A stretch of 64,000 nucleotides of DNA from DATLFA01 sp039915945 (GCA_039915945.1 JBDSMH010000085.1:10581-74580); one strand, 5' to 3'. Shown: positions 1 to 7,970, counted from the stretch's first letter. Notes: generated by a model from the sequence alone, not told the origin. A program made the numbers and translations.

Positions 1-72
1 TTCGGTCGCGATTGCCAGATGCCGCAGCTTTGCCATCGTGGGCCCCCGTTTCTCGCACCGAACCTACTGAAC

Positions 73-108
73 TTGATGAACCTACAGTGCTTGCTGAACC
101 TACAGTGC
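73..108. repeat. 18-bp tandem duplication
   Basis: Two adjacent 18-base copies (73-90 and 91-108) differ at one base and share GAACCTACAGTGC. The second copy overlaps the stop codon (TAG at 102-100, minus strand) of the EthD-nitroreductase gene. Bases 1-72 hold no gene that I can support. Confidence 0.7.
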
Positions 109-1155
109 CTCGCCCCCGAATGTATCGACGAAGGCAAAGTCATCGACAGCGCGCCGGGTCAATTTCGTCGGCTGGTTTTCGGGATAGCCGAGGTAGATCG
201 CCGCGACGATCGAGTGGCCCTCGGGGATGTGCAACAGCTCGAGGACGGCAGGCTCTTGTCGCACGGCGAACGTCGTCATGACCCCGCCGAGCCCCTGCAA
301 GCGCGCCGAGAGCAACACGCTCCAGCAGAACGGATACACCGACGCGCCCGCCACGATGCCGTGGCGATCGAGCTCGGCGTCCATCGCCGCGATCAGGCCG
401 GTTTCGCACGCGACGACGAGCAATGTCGGCGCGTTCGCAAAGCCGTCGAAGTGCGTGGGCGCCGTGCCACGACGCGCCGCCGCGAGATCGACATCGCCGG
501 GACCGGGCCATCGCCCGTGCTGCGTCAAGCCGAAGGCGCGCTGCCCCGCAGCATTCATCGCGAGGTACTCGTTGGCGACTTGCATGGTCAGCTCGTGAAT
601 GCGAGCCCGCGTCGCCGCGTCTTCGACCGAGATCACCCGCCAGGATTGTTTGTTGCCGCCGCTCGGCGCGAAGCGCGCCACGTCGAGCACGCGCCGCAGT
701 GTCTGCCGCGACACCGGTTGGTCGAGGAAGCTGCGCGCCGCACCGGTACCGCGTAGCGCTTCTTCGAGACCGAGCTGTTGCGGCGCAACGTGTATCACCG
801 CTTCGTCGACGTGGTAGACGCGGATGTTGGCGGGAGTGTCGCACTGCATGAAGTTGGGATGGTCGTCGAAGAGCTCGGCGAGCTGTGGTCGCTCGAACGC
901 GCGCCCCATCAACTCGGCGGACTCGAAGTACAACTCGACCCACGCGTCGACGTCGGGCTCCACCTCGCGGGGCTCGCGCGCGTTGTAGTCGTTGACCGTT
1001 TCGCGACGCACCCGATTGAAGCGCAGTTCACGGAATCCCTCGACGCCTTCGAACGCGGCATGGGCCAGCGGCATGTGCACCGCGCGGTAGTGCGCCTCGC
1101 ACTCAGCGGCACTGAGGTCGGGGCGGTCCTTCCAAGAGAAGACGACCTTGATCAT
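100..1155 (-). CDS. EthD-domain / nitroreductase fusion protein
   Basis: The 351-residue protein joins two domains. Residues 1 to about 115 look like an EthD-type dimeric alpha/beta barrel (start MIKVVFSWK, then HYRAVHMPLA, the usual EthD His-Pro-Leu pattern). Residues about 135-351 look like a nitroreductase: the stretch ARFAPSGGNKQSWR near residue 165 matches the FMN-contacting signature, and GLGGVMTTF and LGYPE follow further on. Nitroreductases are FMN enzymes that reduce nitro groups, quinones or other electrophiles with NAD(P)H, while EthD barrels are small helper or catalytic domains of degradation operons. Both are usually separate genes, so the fusion suggests that they act on the same substrate. 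The substrate is unknown. The gene faces away from the downstream ADH and sits 18 bases after the SDR at 1174-1905, probably in one transcript. Confidence 0.85.
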   Translation of the reverse strand: MIKVVFSWKDRPDLSAAECEAHYRAVHMPLAHAAFEGVEGFRELRFNRVRRETVNDYNAREPREVEPDVDAWVELYFESAELMGRAFERPQLAELFDDHPNFMQCDTPANIRVYHVDEAVIHVAPQQLGLEEALRGTGAARSFLDQPVSRQTLRRVLDVARFAPSGGNKQSWRVISVEDAATRARIHELTMQVANEYLAMNAAGQRAFGLTQHGRWPGPGDVDLAAARRGTAPTHFDGFANAPTLLVVACETGLIAAMDAELDRHGIVAGASVYPFCWSVLLSARLQGLGGVMTTFAVRQEPAVLELLHIPEGHSIVAAIYLGYPENQPTKLTRRAVDDFAFVDTFGGEAL

Positions 1156-1173
1156 GAGCCGATCGTAGTGGCC

Positions 1174-1905
1174 TCACCGCGGGCCGGGTACGCCGCGGAA
1201 CTTGTACGGCATCAGGTCGCGGCCGAGCTCGACGACCCAAGCGTCGCCGGTGCTGTCACCGAGGAAGCAGGCAATCACCGCGTCGGCCACTTGACGAGGA
1301 TCCATGATGCGCAACCCTTGCGTCTCGATCTGCGTTCGCGCGTCGGGGGTCAACAACCCGGTCGCGGTCATGCCGGGGCATACGCAGTTGATGGTGATGC
1401 CGTGCGACCGCAATGGTTCGGCCAACGATCGGACGAGGCCAACGACCGCGTGCTTGGTGGCCGCGTACACGGGGTCGTCGGCGAATGGTCCGATGCCCGC
1501 GAGCGATGCGGTGGCCACGATGGCTCCACCGCGCATGAGCGGGACGACCGCCTGCAGACCGAAGGCCACGCCGTCGACGTTGACGCGAAACATTCGCCGG
1601 TAGTCGTCGAGGCTGATCGAGAACAGGTCGGTGCCGGCGACCACGCCCGCGTTGAGGTGGACGAGATCGAGATGGTCGATCGGCGCCACGAGGCGTGCCC
1701 ACTCGCCGGGTTCGCCGACATCGGCGCCCACGAATACGCCGTCGATCTCTCCGGCCAACCGCTGGCCCGCATTCGAGGCGCGCGGTAGGTCGACGATGGT
1801 GACGCGCGCGCCGTTCGCCGCCAGCAAACGCGAGGTCGCGGCGCCGATGCCCGACGCGCCACCGGTGACGAGTGCGTATTTCCCCTGCAACGCTTCAGTG
1901 CTCAC
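1174..1905 (-). CDS. SDR-family NAD(P)-dependent oxidoreductase
   Basis: This 243-residue classical short-chain dehydrogenase has the cofactor motif TGGASGIG (residues 14-21), NAG (85-87), Ser134 and the active-site pair Tyr147-x3-Lys151 (YAATK). The acidic Asp39 after the second strand (TIVDL) suggests a preference for NAD, by family rule. It would oxidise or reduce a hydroxyl/keto group; the substrate cannot be read from sequence. It is the first gene of a minus-strand pair with the EthD-nitroreductase fusion and is divergent from the zinc alcohol dehydrogenase at 2078, with a strong dyad between them. It may therefore belong to the same alcohol/ketone degradation unit. Confidence 0.9.
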   Translation of the reverse strand: MSTEALQGKYALVTGGASGIGAATSRLLAANGARVTIVDLPRASNAGQRLAGEIDGVFVGADVGEPGEWARLVAPIDHLDLVHLNAGVVAGTDLFSISLDDYRRMFRVNVDGVAFGLQAVVPLMRGGAIVATASLAGIGPFADDPVYAATKHAVVGLVRSLAEPLRSHGITINCVCPGMTATGLLTPDARTQIETQGLRIMDPRQVADAVIACFLGDSTGDAWVVELGRDLMPYKFRGVPGPR

Positions 1906-1940
1906 TGCAATCGGATGCTAGCCAGCTTCAATTCCCCGTT

Positions 1941-1983
1941 CTCGCTGTCGAACGTGGGCTGTAGACCCACGTTCGACAGCGAG
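1941..1983. promoter_or_regulatory. Perfect 18-bp inverted repeat in a divergent promoter region
   Basis: Arms 1941-1958 (CTCGCTGTCGAACGTGGG) and 1966-1983 are exact reverse complements around a 7-base centre. The element lies between two divergent starts (SDR at 1905, ADH at 2078), which favours an operator over a terminator. There is no U-tract on either side. The binding regulator is not identifiable. Confidence 0.55.
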
Positions 1984-2006
1984 TACGGTGGGTCGCGGGA
2001 AGCAAC

Positions 2007-2060
2007 GGCCCGAGCGGCCTTCAGAGCGGAAAGCTAAGGCCCGAGCGGTCTTCAGAGCGG
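2007..2060. repeat. Dispersed GC-rich intergenic repeat, two copies in tandem
   Basis: Two copies of a 23-base motif (2007-2029 and 2038-2060, period 31) differ at one position. On the opposite strand each reads CCGCTCTGAAGGCCGCTCGG followed by GGCC. They end six bases before the ADH ribosome-binding site. Related copies occur at 3539-3587, 7880-7907, 10921-10944 and 19303-19328. Confidence 0.75.
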
Positions 2061-2077
2061 GGACTAGGAGAGTATCG

Positions 2078-3205
2078 ATGCGAGGTGTGGTGTACGACGG
2101 CGAGCACCTCATGGTGACCGACCGTCTCGAGGTGACCGAACCGACGCACGATCAAGTCGTGGTGCGCATCGGCGCGGCCGGCGTCTGCCACTCCGACATC
2201 TCGATGATCAACGGCACGGTGGGCAGCATGATCCCGGCGCCGTTCGTGCTCGGTCACGAAGGTGCGGGGGTGGTCGAGGCGGTCGGCAGTCAAGTGACGA
2301 CTGTGAAGGTCGGTGACCATGTCGTGCTCACCACGATCGACAACTGCGGACGCTGCGCTGTCTGTGTAACGGGCCATCCGACCCTTTGCCAAAACTCCAA
2401 GCTCGCGCAAGTGATGGCGCGCGCCGCGCGCTCGAATCAACCGACAAGCTACGACGAACTGCCGGCGTACTTCCGTCTCGACGGTAAGCCGATTGCGGGT
2501 ATGGCCAACACCGGCGTCTTCGCCGAACGCGTTGTCGTCAGCGAAGGACAAGCGATCGCCATCGACAAGAGTGTGCCGTTCACCTCGGCCTGCCTGATCG
2601 GTTGCGCGTTGCTCACCGGCGCGGGCGCGGTGTTCAACCGGGCGCACGTGTACCGCGGCGATTCGGTCGCGGTGATCGGCGTGGGCGGCATCGGTATCAG
2701 CTGCATCCAGGCCGCTCGTATCGCCGGTGCCACCAAGATCATTGCGGTCGATGCCCTTGCTTCCAAAGAATCCATGGCCCGCCAGTTCGGCGCGACCCAC
2801 TTCGTGAACGCACGGGAAACGGATGCCACCGCGGCTGTCGTGGAGTTGACGGGCGGTGGTGTCGACTACTCATTCGAGTGCGTCGGCGCGCAAGTGACCA
2901 TGACCGCCGCCATCGACATGCTCGGACCCGGCGGCTCGACGGTGATCCTCGGCGTCGGCGGTCGCGATCTGGCCGTACCGCTCGCTCCCTTCAAGCTGTA
3001 TCAGAACAAGTCGATTCTGGGATGCCGCTACGGAGCCGCGCGGGCTGCCGACGACATCCCGGCGCTCGTCGATCTCTACCTGCAAGGGCGATTGCTGCTC
3101 GACGAGATGGTCAGCGCGGTCTACCCACTCGAAGACGTCCGCCGAGCGTTCGATGACCTCGAAGCAGGCAAGCTCGCGCGCGGCGTGCTCACACTGGAGA
3201 AGTAG
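2078..3205 (+). CDS. Zinc-dependent alcohol dehydrogenase (MDR family)
   Basis: The 375-residue medium-chain dehydrogenase carries the catalytic zinc ligand Cys37 (GVCHSD), GHE at 59-61, and a complete structural-zinc lobe with Cys90, Cys93, Cys96 and Cys104 (CGRCAVC...TLC). The Rossmann motif GVGGIG lies near residue 206. By family it oxidises a primary or secondary alcohol to the carbonyl with NAD(P). I chose the ATG at 2078 because AGGAG stands 7 bases upstream; the longer open frame from 1988 runs through intergenic repeats. It is divergent from the SDR at 1905, across an 18-bp dyad. The exact substrate is unknown. Confidence 0.92.
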   Translation: MRGVVYDGEHLMVTDRLEVTEPTHDQVVVRIGAAGVCHSDISMINGTVGSMIPAPFVLGHEGAGVVEAVGSQVTTVKVGDHVVLTTIDNCGRCAVCVTGHPTLCQNSKLAQVMARAARSNQPTSYDELPAYFRLDGKPIAGMANTGVFAERVVVSEGQAIAIDKSVPFTSACLIGCALLTGAGAVFNRAHVYRGDSVAVIGVGGIGISCIQAARIAGATKIIAVDALASKESMARQFGATHFVNARETDATAAVVELTGGGVDYSFECVGAQVTMTAAIDMLGPGGSTVILGVGGRDLAVPLAPFKLYQNKSILGCRYGAARAADDIPALVDLYLQGRLLLDEMVSAVYPLEDVRRAFDDLEAGKLARGVLTLEK

Positions 3206-3209
3206 CCAG

Positions 3210-3518
3210 TCACATCGCGAAGGTCTCGACCAATCGCACTCCCAAGATCTGGGAAGGGTTGTCGGGCGACACCGCCCGTCGGTTGTATTCGATCGCCTCT
3301 TCGTCTTCGGCGGCGCGACTGGTGAACGCGTCGTAGGCCGCCCGATCGGCGAACGAGAACGACACGAGCACGTGGTGATCGTCGTCGACATCGCGCGCGA
3401 TGAACGGATCGTCCGCGCCGAGTCGGCGGGCGATGTCATGGCCGCCCGGTTCCTTGGCCAAGAAGTCGGCCATGCGTCCCGGTTTGATGGCCACGTCGTA
3501 GTACACGATCACCGTCAT
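3210..3518 (-). CDS. Small ABM/EthD-like dimeric alpha-beta barrel protein
   Basis: About 102 residues starting at MTVIVYYDV. The pattern of an N-terminal strand, a PGR(M)xxF helix and a later FADRAAYDAF helix resembles the antibiotic-biosynthesis-monooxygenase/EthD ferredoxin-like barrels. Such proteins serve as cofactor-free oxygenases or as stress and degradation helpers; no catalytic residue can be assigned. I used the internal ATG at 3518 rather than the more upstream one. It is convergent with the ADH, with only four bases between the two stops. Confidence 0.65.
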   Translation of the reverse strand: MTVIVYYDVAIKPGRMADFLAKEPGGHDIARRLGADDPFIARDVDDDHHVLVSFSFADRAAYDAFTSRAAEDEEAIEYNRRAVSPDNPSQILGVRLVETFAM

Positions 3519-3538
3519 CGCGCGATGATCCCACACCT

Positions 3539-3587
3539 AGCTTCCCGCTCTGGGAGGCCGCTCGGGCCAATAGCTTTCCGCTCTGGG
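3539..3587. repeat. Dispersed GC-rich intergenic repeat with a partial second copy
   Basis: TAGCTTCCCGCTCTGGG (3539-3555) is followed by GGCCGCTCGGGCC and then by TAGCTTTCCGCTCTGGG (3571-3587). This is the same composite, with the same roughly 31-base period, as the pair at 2007-2060. It lies just upstream of the SDR start at 3603. Confidence 0.7.
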
Positions 3588-3602
3588 GCGAAAGGGGCTG
3601 AC

Positions 3603-4382
3603 GTGGGACGGTTGGATGGCAAGGTGGCGTTTCTCACCGGCGCCGGATCAGGGATCGCGCGCGCAACGGCACACCGCTTCGCGGCCGAGGGGGCCAAGGT
3701 CGTCGTCGTCGAGTTCGACGAGGCCAGTGGCCGGCGCACGGCGGAGGATCTCATGGCGAATGGCCGCGACGCGCTCTTCGTGCACACCGACGTGACCGAC
3801 CTCGACGCGGTGCATGCCGCGGTCGCCCGAACTGTCGAACGCTTCGGGCGGCTCGACGTGTTGTTCAACTGCGCCGGCGGATCACTGGCGGACGATGGCA
3901 TCGTCACCGAAGTCGATCTCGCGTTGTGGGAACCGACGATGGCGACCAACGTGCGAGGCACGATCCACTGTTGCCGTGCCGCGATTCCCGAGATGGCGCG
4001 TTCAGGGGGTGGGTCGATCGTCAACATGACGTCGATCTGCGCGCTGTCCGGCAACCATCCGCTGCACCTCTATGCCGCGGCCAAGGGCAGCATCATCTCG
4101 CTGACAAAGGTGCTTGCCGGTCAGTACTGGCGCGACTCGATCCGGGCAAACGCCATTGCTCCCGGTTCGGTGTTGACCGAACGTGTACGAGCACGGATGG
4201 AAGCACTCACCGATGCCTCGGGCAGTAATTCGGCCGCGGAGGCGATGGGATTCACTACGCATCCATTCGCCATCGGCGAGCCCGAAGACCTCGCCAACAT
4301 CGTGTTGTTCTTGGCGTCGGACGAGTCGCGCATGATCACGGGCGCGGTCATACCGGCCGAAGGCGGTTTGACGGCGTACTGA
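3603..4382 (+). CDS. SDR-family oxidoreductase
   Basis: The 259-residue short-chain dehydrogenase has TGAGSGIA (12-19), NCAGG (89-93), Ser144 and the Tyr157-x3-Lys161 pair (YAAAK). A GTG start at 3603 is preferred: GAAAGGGG lies just upstream and the next codons encode the usual RLDGKVAFLTG opening. The longer frame starting at 3153 overlaps the opposite-strand gene and the repeat. The last glycine of the cofactor loop is Ala here (GSGIA rather than GSGIG), a minor variation. It ends 30 bases before the convergent aldolase-like gene. The substrate is unknown. Confidence 0.88.
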   Translation: MGRLDGKVAFLTGAGSGIARATAHRFAAEGAKVVVVEFDEASGRRTAEDLMANGRDALFVHTDVTDLDAVHAAVARTVERFGRLDVLFNCAGGSLADDGIVTEVDLALWEPTMATNVRGTIHCCRAAIPEMARSGGGSIVNMTSICALSGNHPLHLYAAAKGSIISLTKVLAGQYWRDSIRANAIAPGSVLTERVRARMEALTDASGSNSAAEAMGFTTHPFAIGEPEDLANIVLFLASDESRMITGAVIPAEGGLTAY

Positions 4383-4412
4383 ACCGGGCGGGCGCCCGAT
4401 CAGGTCGGTCGA

Positions 4413-5132
4413 TCAGGGCGTGATGTCGTCGACGAGCGCGTCGGGGTCGCGGGCGAACAGGCGCTCGGCGTAGTTCTCGAACAACAGGTCGGCGTAGACG
4501 TCGGCGCCCTGGCTGACTTTGTCGGCGATGTCATCGAGCAGGGGTACGCCCGGGAGATCGAGCACCTTGACCTCCCATGCTTTGCGCGACCGATGCTCGA
4601 AGCATTGCGCGCGCAGCAGCGCGAGTGCGGGGGAGTGCGCGGTGACCAGCGTGCCGTGACCGGTGAGGATGGCCATGTCGGCGGCGCCGTACGCGCGGGC
4701 GAGCGCCGCTGCGAGGTCGGACGATTGCACGACGCCTTCGTACTCGCCGTAGACGACGGCTTTGCCGCCACCATTGGCGCCCGTTTGGTCGTACAGGGGT
4801 GGCAACACGCCGGCGCAGGCCCAGATGGTGCCGTAGGGAGGATGGTTGTGCAGGGCGCACACGATGTCGGGTCGTGCCTTGTGCAACTCGAGATGGAAGA
4901 CGATGGTCGGATTGAGGTTGCCCTCGCCCTCGATGATGTTGGCGTTGCGATCGATGCGCACGAAGTCACGCGCGGTCATCTGGCCCCAGAAGCGACCGAC
5001 GCGCGGAACGATGATCGTACCGTCGTCGCGGTCGCGGACGCTGACGTGTCCGGCGAGCTTGTCGTCGTAACCCTGTTCGGCAAGCGTCCGGCAGATCACA
5101 GCAAGCTGTTGTCGATGCGTCAACGAAGTCAT
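4413..5132 (-). CDS. Class II aldolase/adducin-family protein
   Basis: The 239-residue protein has the zinc-site histidines of the fold: His95 and His97 in ALHNHPPYG and His159 in TGHGTLV. Members are metal-dependent aldolases, epimerases or decarboxylases that act on small hydroxy-acids and sugar phosphates. The start is the ATG at 5132 with GGGGGA upstream; a longer frame to 5291 would run into the neighbouring amidohydrolase. It is the last gene of the minus-strand operon 7874-4413, 19 bases after the amidohydrolase stop, so it probably processes the product made by that operon. Confidence 0.88.
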   Translation of the reverse strand: MTSLTHRQQLAVICRTLAEQGYDDKLAGHVSVRDRDDGTIIVPRVGRFWGQMTARDFVRIDRNANIIEGEGNLNPTIVFHLELHKARPDIVCALHNHPPYGTIWACAGVLPPLYDQTGANGGGKAVVYGEYEGVVQSSDLAAALARAYGAADMAILTGHGTLVTAHSPALALLRAQCFEHRSRKAWEVKVLDLPGVPLLDDIADKVSQGADVYADLLFENYAERLFARDPDALVDDITP

Positions 5133-5151
5133 CGGAGTCCCCCTGGTTTCT

Positions 5152-6261
5152 CTACTGAGCGTAGAGCCGGCACGGCGCGTCCCACAGCACCTGCCGGGCG
5201 TCATCCTCGCGGAGATCGGCCCCTGCGAGAAACTGTGCGACCCCGTCAGGATACTTCGCTTCGAGATGGGGGAAGTCAGAGGACCAGGCAACGCGGTCGG
5301 CGCCGACCGCTCCCACCGTCTGGGCCACGAAGGGGTCGTCGCTGTCGCTGCCGATGACGCAATGACGCACGAAGTACTCGCTCGGCTTCATCGCCATGTC
5401 GGGTCGCTCGCGGGGCCCGAACAACTCATGGTGCTCGTCGAGACGGTGCAGCCACCAGGTCAGCCAGCCGGTGCCCGCTTCGAGCACGCCGACGCGAAGG
5501 CGTGGATGCCGATCGAAGACACCTTCGACGATCAGACTCGTCAGCGCCAGCATCATCTCGAACGGATGGCTCACGACATGCGATGCGTACCACGTGTCGA
5601 AACGGTCGCCCGCGAACGGCGATCGCCCGCCGCGCCCTTCGTGCAGCGCCAGCGTGACGTCGAGTTCTTCGAACGCGGAGAAAACGCCCTCGTTGTCCGC
5701 GTGGTGCAGCGGCCGTCCCTTCGCCGGGTTGGGGCGGATCATCGCTGCCCGCACCCCGTCCGCCGCAACCACACGGCGCAGTTCTTCTTCCGCCAACTTG
5801 GGATCGTGCAATGGGATGACGGCGACACCGAGAAGGCGCCCGTCGCCCTGCCGGCAGAAGTCACCGATCCAACGGTTGTAGGCACGAGCGAGCGCCGCGG
5901 CGAGGTCGGGGGCCAGATGATCGGCATACGGCGTGTGCAGAGAAAAGCTCGGATACAGCGCGGCGCGCTCGACACCCTGCCGATCGAATGCTTCGAGCAT
6001 CGCGTCAGGAGCGAATCCGCGGCGCGCGAGATCGCCAAAGCGATCGACGAGCACTTGGCGCCCTTCGTCGCTGCGTAGCACTCCCTTCATCCACGGTGAG
6101 CCGCCATAGCTCGGTTGGCCGTCGAGCAGGGGCATGAGGCGTCCGTGATGATCGCCGATCTCGGTATCGACAGTGACCCGATCGCGAAACTCGGGATCGA
6201 GCCCGTCGAAGTAGAGCTCCGGTGGCTCGATCACATGCGCATCCGCGTCGAAGACTCTCAC
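5152..6261 (-). CDS. Amidohydrolase-2 family protein
   Basis: This 369-residue TIM-barrel metal hydrolase or decarboxylase starts MRVFDADAHVIEPPELYF. The DxDxH form of the N-terminal metal motif is typical of the ACMSD-like amidohydrolase-2 family, and WSSDFPHLEAKYP near the C-terminus holds the metal-binding Asp. Members hydrolyse or decarboxylate aromatic and cyclic compounds. Its ATG overlaps the stop of the upstream selenoprotein gene (ATGA), so the two are translationally coupled. Confidence 0.9.
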   Translation of the reverse strand: MRVFDADAHVIEPPELYFDGLDPEFRDRVTVDTEIGDHHGRLMPLLDGQPSYGGSPWMKGVLRSDEGRQVLVDRFGDLARRGFAPDAMLEAFDRQGVERAALYPSFSLHTPYADHLAPDLAAALARAYNRWIGDFCRQGDGRLLGVAVIPLHDPKLAEEELRRVVAADGVRAAMIRPNPAKGRPLHHADNEGVFSAFEELDVTLALHEGRGGRSPFAGDRFDTWYASHVVSHPFEMMLALTSLIVEGVFDRHPRLRVGVLEAGTGWLTWWLHRLDEHHELFGPRERPDMAMKPSEYFVRHCVIGSDSDDPFVAQTVGAVGADRVAWSSDFPHLEAKYPDGVAQFLAGADLREDDARQVLWDAPCRLYAQ

Positions 6262-6785
6262 CTCGCACCCTCGATCAGCTCCGCGACGAGTGCGCGCGCG
6301 TCGTCGGCGCGTTGGGCGATGGCGTCGGCGGGGGCACCGCCGAGCGGGTGCTCGACGATGACCATGCGCGGGTCGATCACGCCGCGCCGAGCCGTCTCGT
6401 AGCGGGCGAGGGGAAGGAACGGGGTGGAGCCCACGAAGATCGCGACCACGCCGCGTAGTTCGAGTTCAGCGAGGTCGTGGACACTCCACGACGTGCAGGC
6501 ACCTCAATCACCGGTTCCGGTGAACACGAGGTGGGCGCGCGCGGCGGCTGCGTCGAGCAACGCAACGGGTGCCGGGATGGCTGCGTGATCCTTGGCGTCG
6601 ACGAAAGTGACGTCGCCACCGAGATCGTGCGCGAGGTTCGTCGCGAGCCGGCCGATCAGTACGTCGGCGTTCTGTTTGCGGTTGTGGAGGATGCCGATGC
6701 GTATCGGGCCGTCGTGGCGCAACAGCATCGGTCGCGTGTGTGCCTCGAGCAGTCGTGGCGTGAAATCCGGACGGACGATCTTCAT
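6258..6785 (-). CDS. UGSC-family selenoprotein (in-frame UGA read as Sec94)
   Basis: The gene is interrupted by one in-frame TGA at 6506-6504. Reading that codon as selenocysteine gives 175 residues with the motif U94-G-A-C97 inside GTGDUGACTSWSVHDL, the hallmark region of the UGSC family, whose members carry either Sec or Cys there. The frame continues cleanly for 81 codons after the TGA and keeps family-like sequence (LELRGVVAIFVGSTPF). A hairpin that fits a bacterial SECIS follows (6474-6492). The family's reaction is not established; a thiol/selenol redox or addition chemistry is inferred from the U-x-x-C motif. An Ala replaces the usual Ser. AAGGGG precedes the ATG at 6785, and the stop overlaps the amidohydrolase start. 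The alternative is a nonsense mutation or base error in a Cys homologue. Confidence 0.85.
6474..6492 (-). promoter_or_regulatory. Candidate bacterial SECIS hairpin
   Basis: On the minus strand GTCGTGG / CCACGAC forms a perfect 7-bp stem with the 5-base loop AGTGT. The loop starts 18 nt after the UGA and has G as its second base. This matches the known bacterial SECIS rules of a short apical loop with a G in its first two positions, 16-37 nt after the UGA. Confidence 0.7.
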
Positions 6786-6812
6786 CGGTACCCCTTCATC
6801 ATCGAGCGGCCT

Positions 6813-7874
6813 TCATTCATCGAGCGGTAACGTGACGCTCACCGTCTGGCCCCAGCTCGGGATGACCGACGAATGTTTGCCGGCACCACCGGCGACCACG
6901 ATACGGAACTTCGAGGGATCGGTCACGAGCGGTACGCGTCGATCATCGGGCTCGAGATCGCGCATCCACCGCGGCCACATGGCCAACCGGGCGCGGCGCT
7001 GATCGTCGGTGTAGTCGGGATAACCGAGATAGTGCAGGCGGCTCAACGGAAGCTGTGATTCGTTGAACAAGTAGTCCTGCACGTCGCGGCGCGTCCAACT
7101 ATCTCCGGCGATCGACTGCGCGTGCTCGGGACACAACGCGACGAATACCTCGCCGTCGTGAACCCATGTGTTGTTGCTGCCGATGGTCGTGAACACGCTG
7201 GCGATCGTTGTCAGCAGGCTCGGCGCGTGTCCACTCACGTGATTCTCCACGTTGTGCGGATTTTCGTGCGCGGCCACAGTCACCGCGCTGGCGGCGTATA
7301 CACCGACCGACGCCGGATACGGCTCCCACGGCGTGGCCGGAAGATTCTCCGCCGCGCAGTAGGCGTACTTCGACGGCTGTCCCTGCGTCGATTGGTCGCC
7401 CTCTCCCGGCCGCGCGCCGCCAATGTGCAACAAGCACAACCGCACCGCCCGCCCGACCGTCGCGTTGGCGACCGCGCCGGGCCCGAACGTGCCCGAACCA
7501 GCGTTGAATCCGCACGCGTCGACAATCTCGCCGTGGACGATGACGAGTGGCGCGACGGGGTGGGTGGTCGTCTGCACGCCTTCGAGATTGAAGCGGCTGA
7601 GGCACATCGCGCGGATGGCGGTGGTGACGACAGGGAAGACCGACGGCGGGCAACCCGCCATCACCGCGTTCGCGGCGACCGCGAGGTTGGTCACCTCGGC
7701 GTGGCGAGGCGGCATCACACCGAGCACGTGATTGGGATCACGCCCGGCGAGCATGGCCTCGACGCGTGCTTCGGTGGGCGCGACCAACGGCAGCCCGTCG
7801 CCCCAGCCGAGATCGGCGGCGAGTCGCTGCATCGCCTCGAACGAATCGGCCGCGACGTCGACAGTGCGCTGCAT
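6813..7874 (-). CDS. Conserved protein of unknown function, partner of the UGSC selenoprotein
   Basis: I do not recognise a characterised family in this 353-residue protein. It is soluble, without a signal peptide, and has a central Cys-rich conserved-looking section: AGCPPSVFP, AIRAMCLSRFNLEG, IVDACGFNAGSGTFGPG, CLLHIGGARPGEGDQS and YCAAENLP. The start is the ATG at 7874 with GGGGAG upstream; a TTG at 7892 is less likely. It lies 27 bases upstream of the UGSC gene in the same direction, so the two are probably co-expressed. The cysteines make a thiol-based partnership with the selenoprotein plausible, but that is inference. Confidence 0.7.
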   Translation of the reverse strand: MQRTVDVAADSFEAMQRLAADLGWGDGLPLVAPTEARVEAMLAGRDPNHVLGVMPPRHAEVTNLAVAANAVMAGCPPSVFPVVTTAIRAMCLSRFNLEGVQTTTHPVAPLVIVHGEIVDACGFNAGSGTFGPGAVANATVGRAVRLCLLHIGGARPGEGDQSTQGQPSKYAYCAAENLPATPWEPYPASVGVYAASAVTVAAHENPHNVENHVSGHAPSLLTTIASVFTTIGSNNTWVHDGEVFVALCPEHAQSIAGDSWTRRDVQDYLFNESQLPLSRLHYLGYPDYTDDQRRARLAMWPRWMRDLEPDDRRVPLVTDPSKFRIVVAGGAGKHSSVIPSWGQTVSVTLPLDE

Positions 7875-7879
7875 GACTC

Positions 7880-7907
7880 CCCGTCTCCGCAAAGGGCCGC
7901 TCGGGCC
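7880..7907. repeat. Diverged copy of the dispersed GC-rich repeat
   Basis: The right half GGGCCGCTCGGGCC (7894-7907) is intact; the left half (CCGTCTCCGCAAA) is diverged from CCGCTCTGAA. It sits directly upstream of the minus-strand operon that starts at 7874. Confidence 0.45.
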
Positions 7908-7970
7908 CTGCCCCTAACCCAGTTTGGCCCGTCATTGACGCAAAAGCCCAGACCGTGGTGGACTCGTTCC

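Noticed and set aside
6258..6785. Pseudogene with a premature stop
   Set aside because: Only one stop, at the exact U position of the UGSC motif, followed by 81 intact codons and a SECIS-like hairpin; gene overlaps on the downstream side are preserved.
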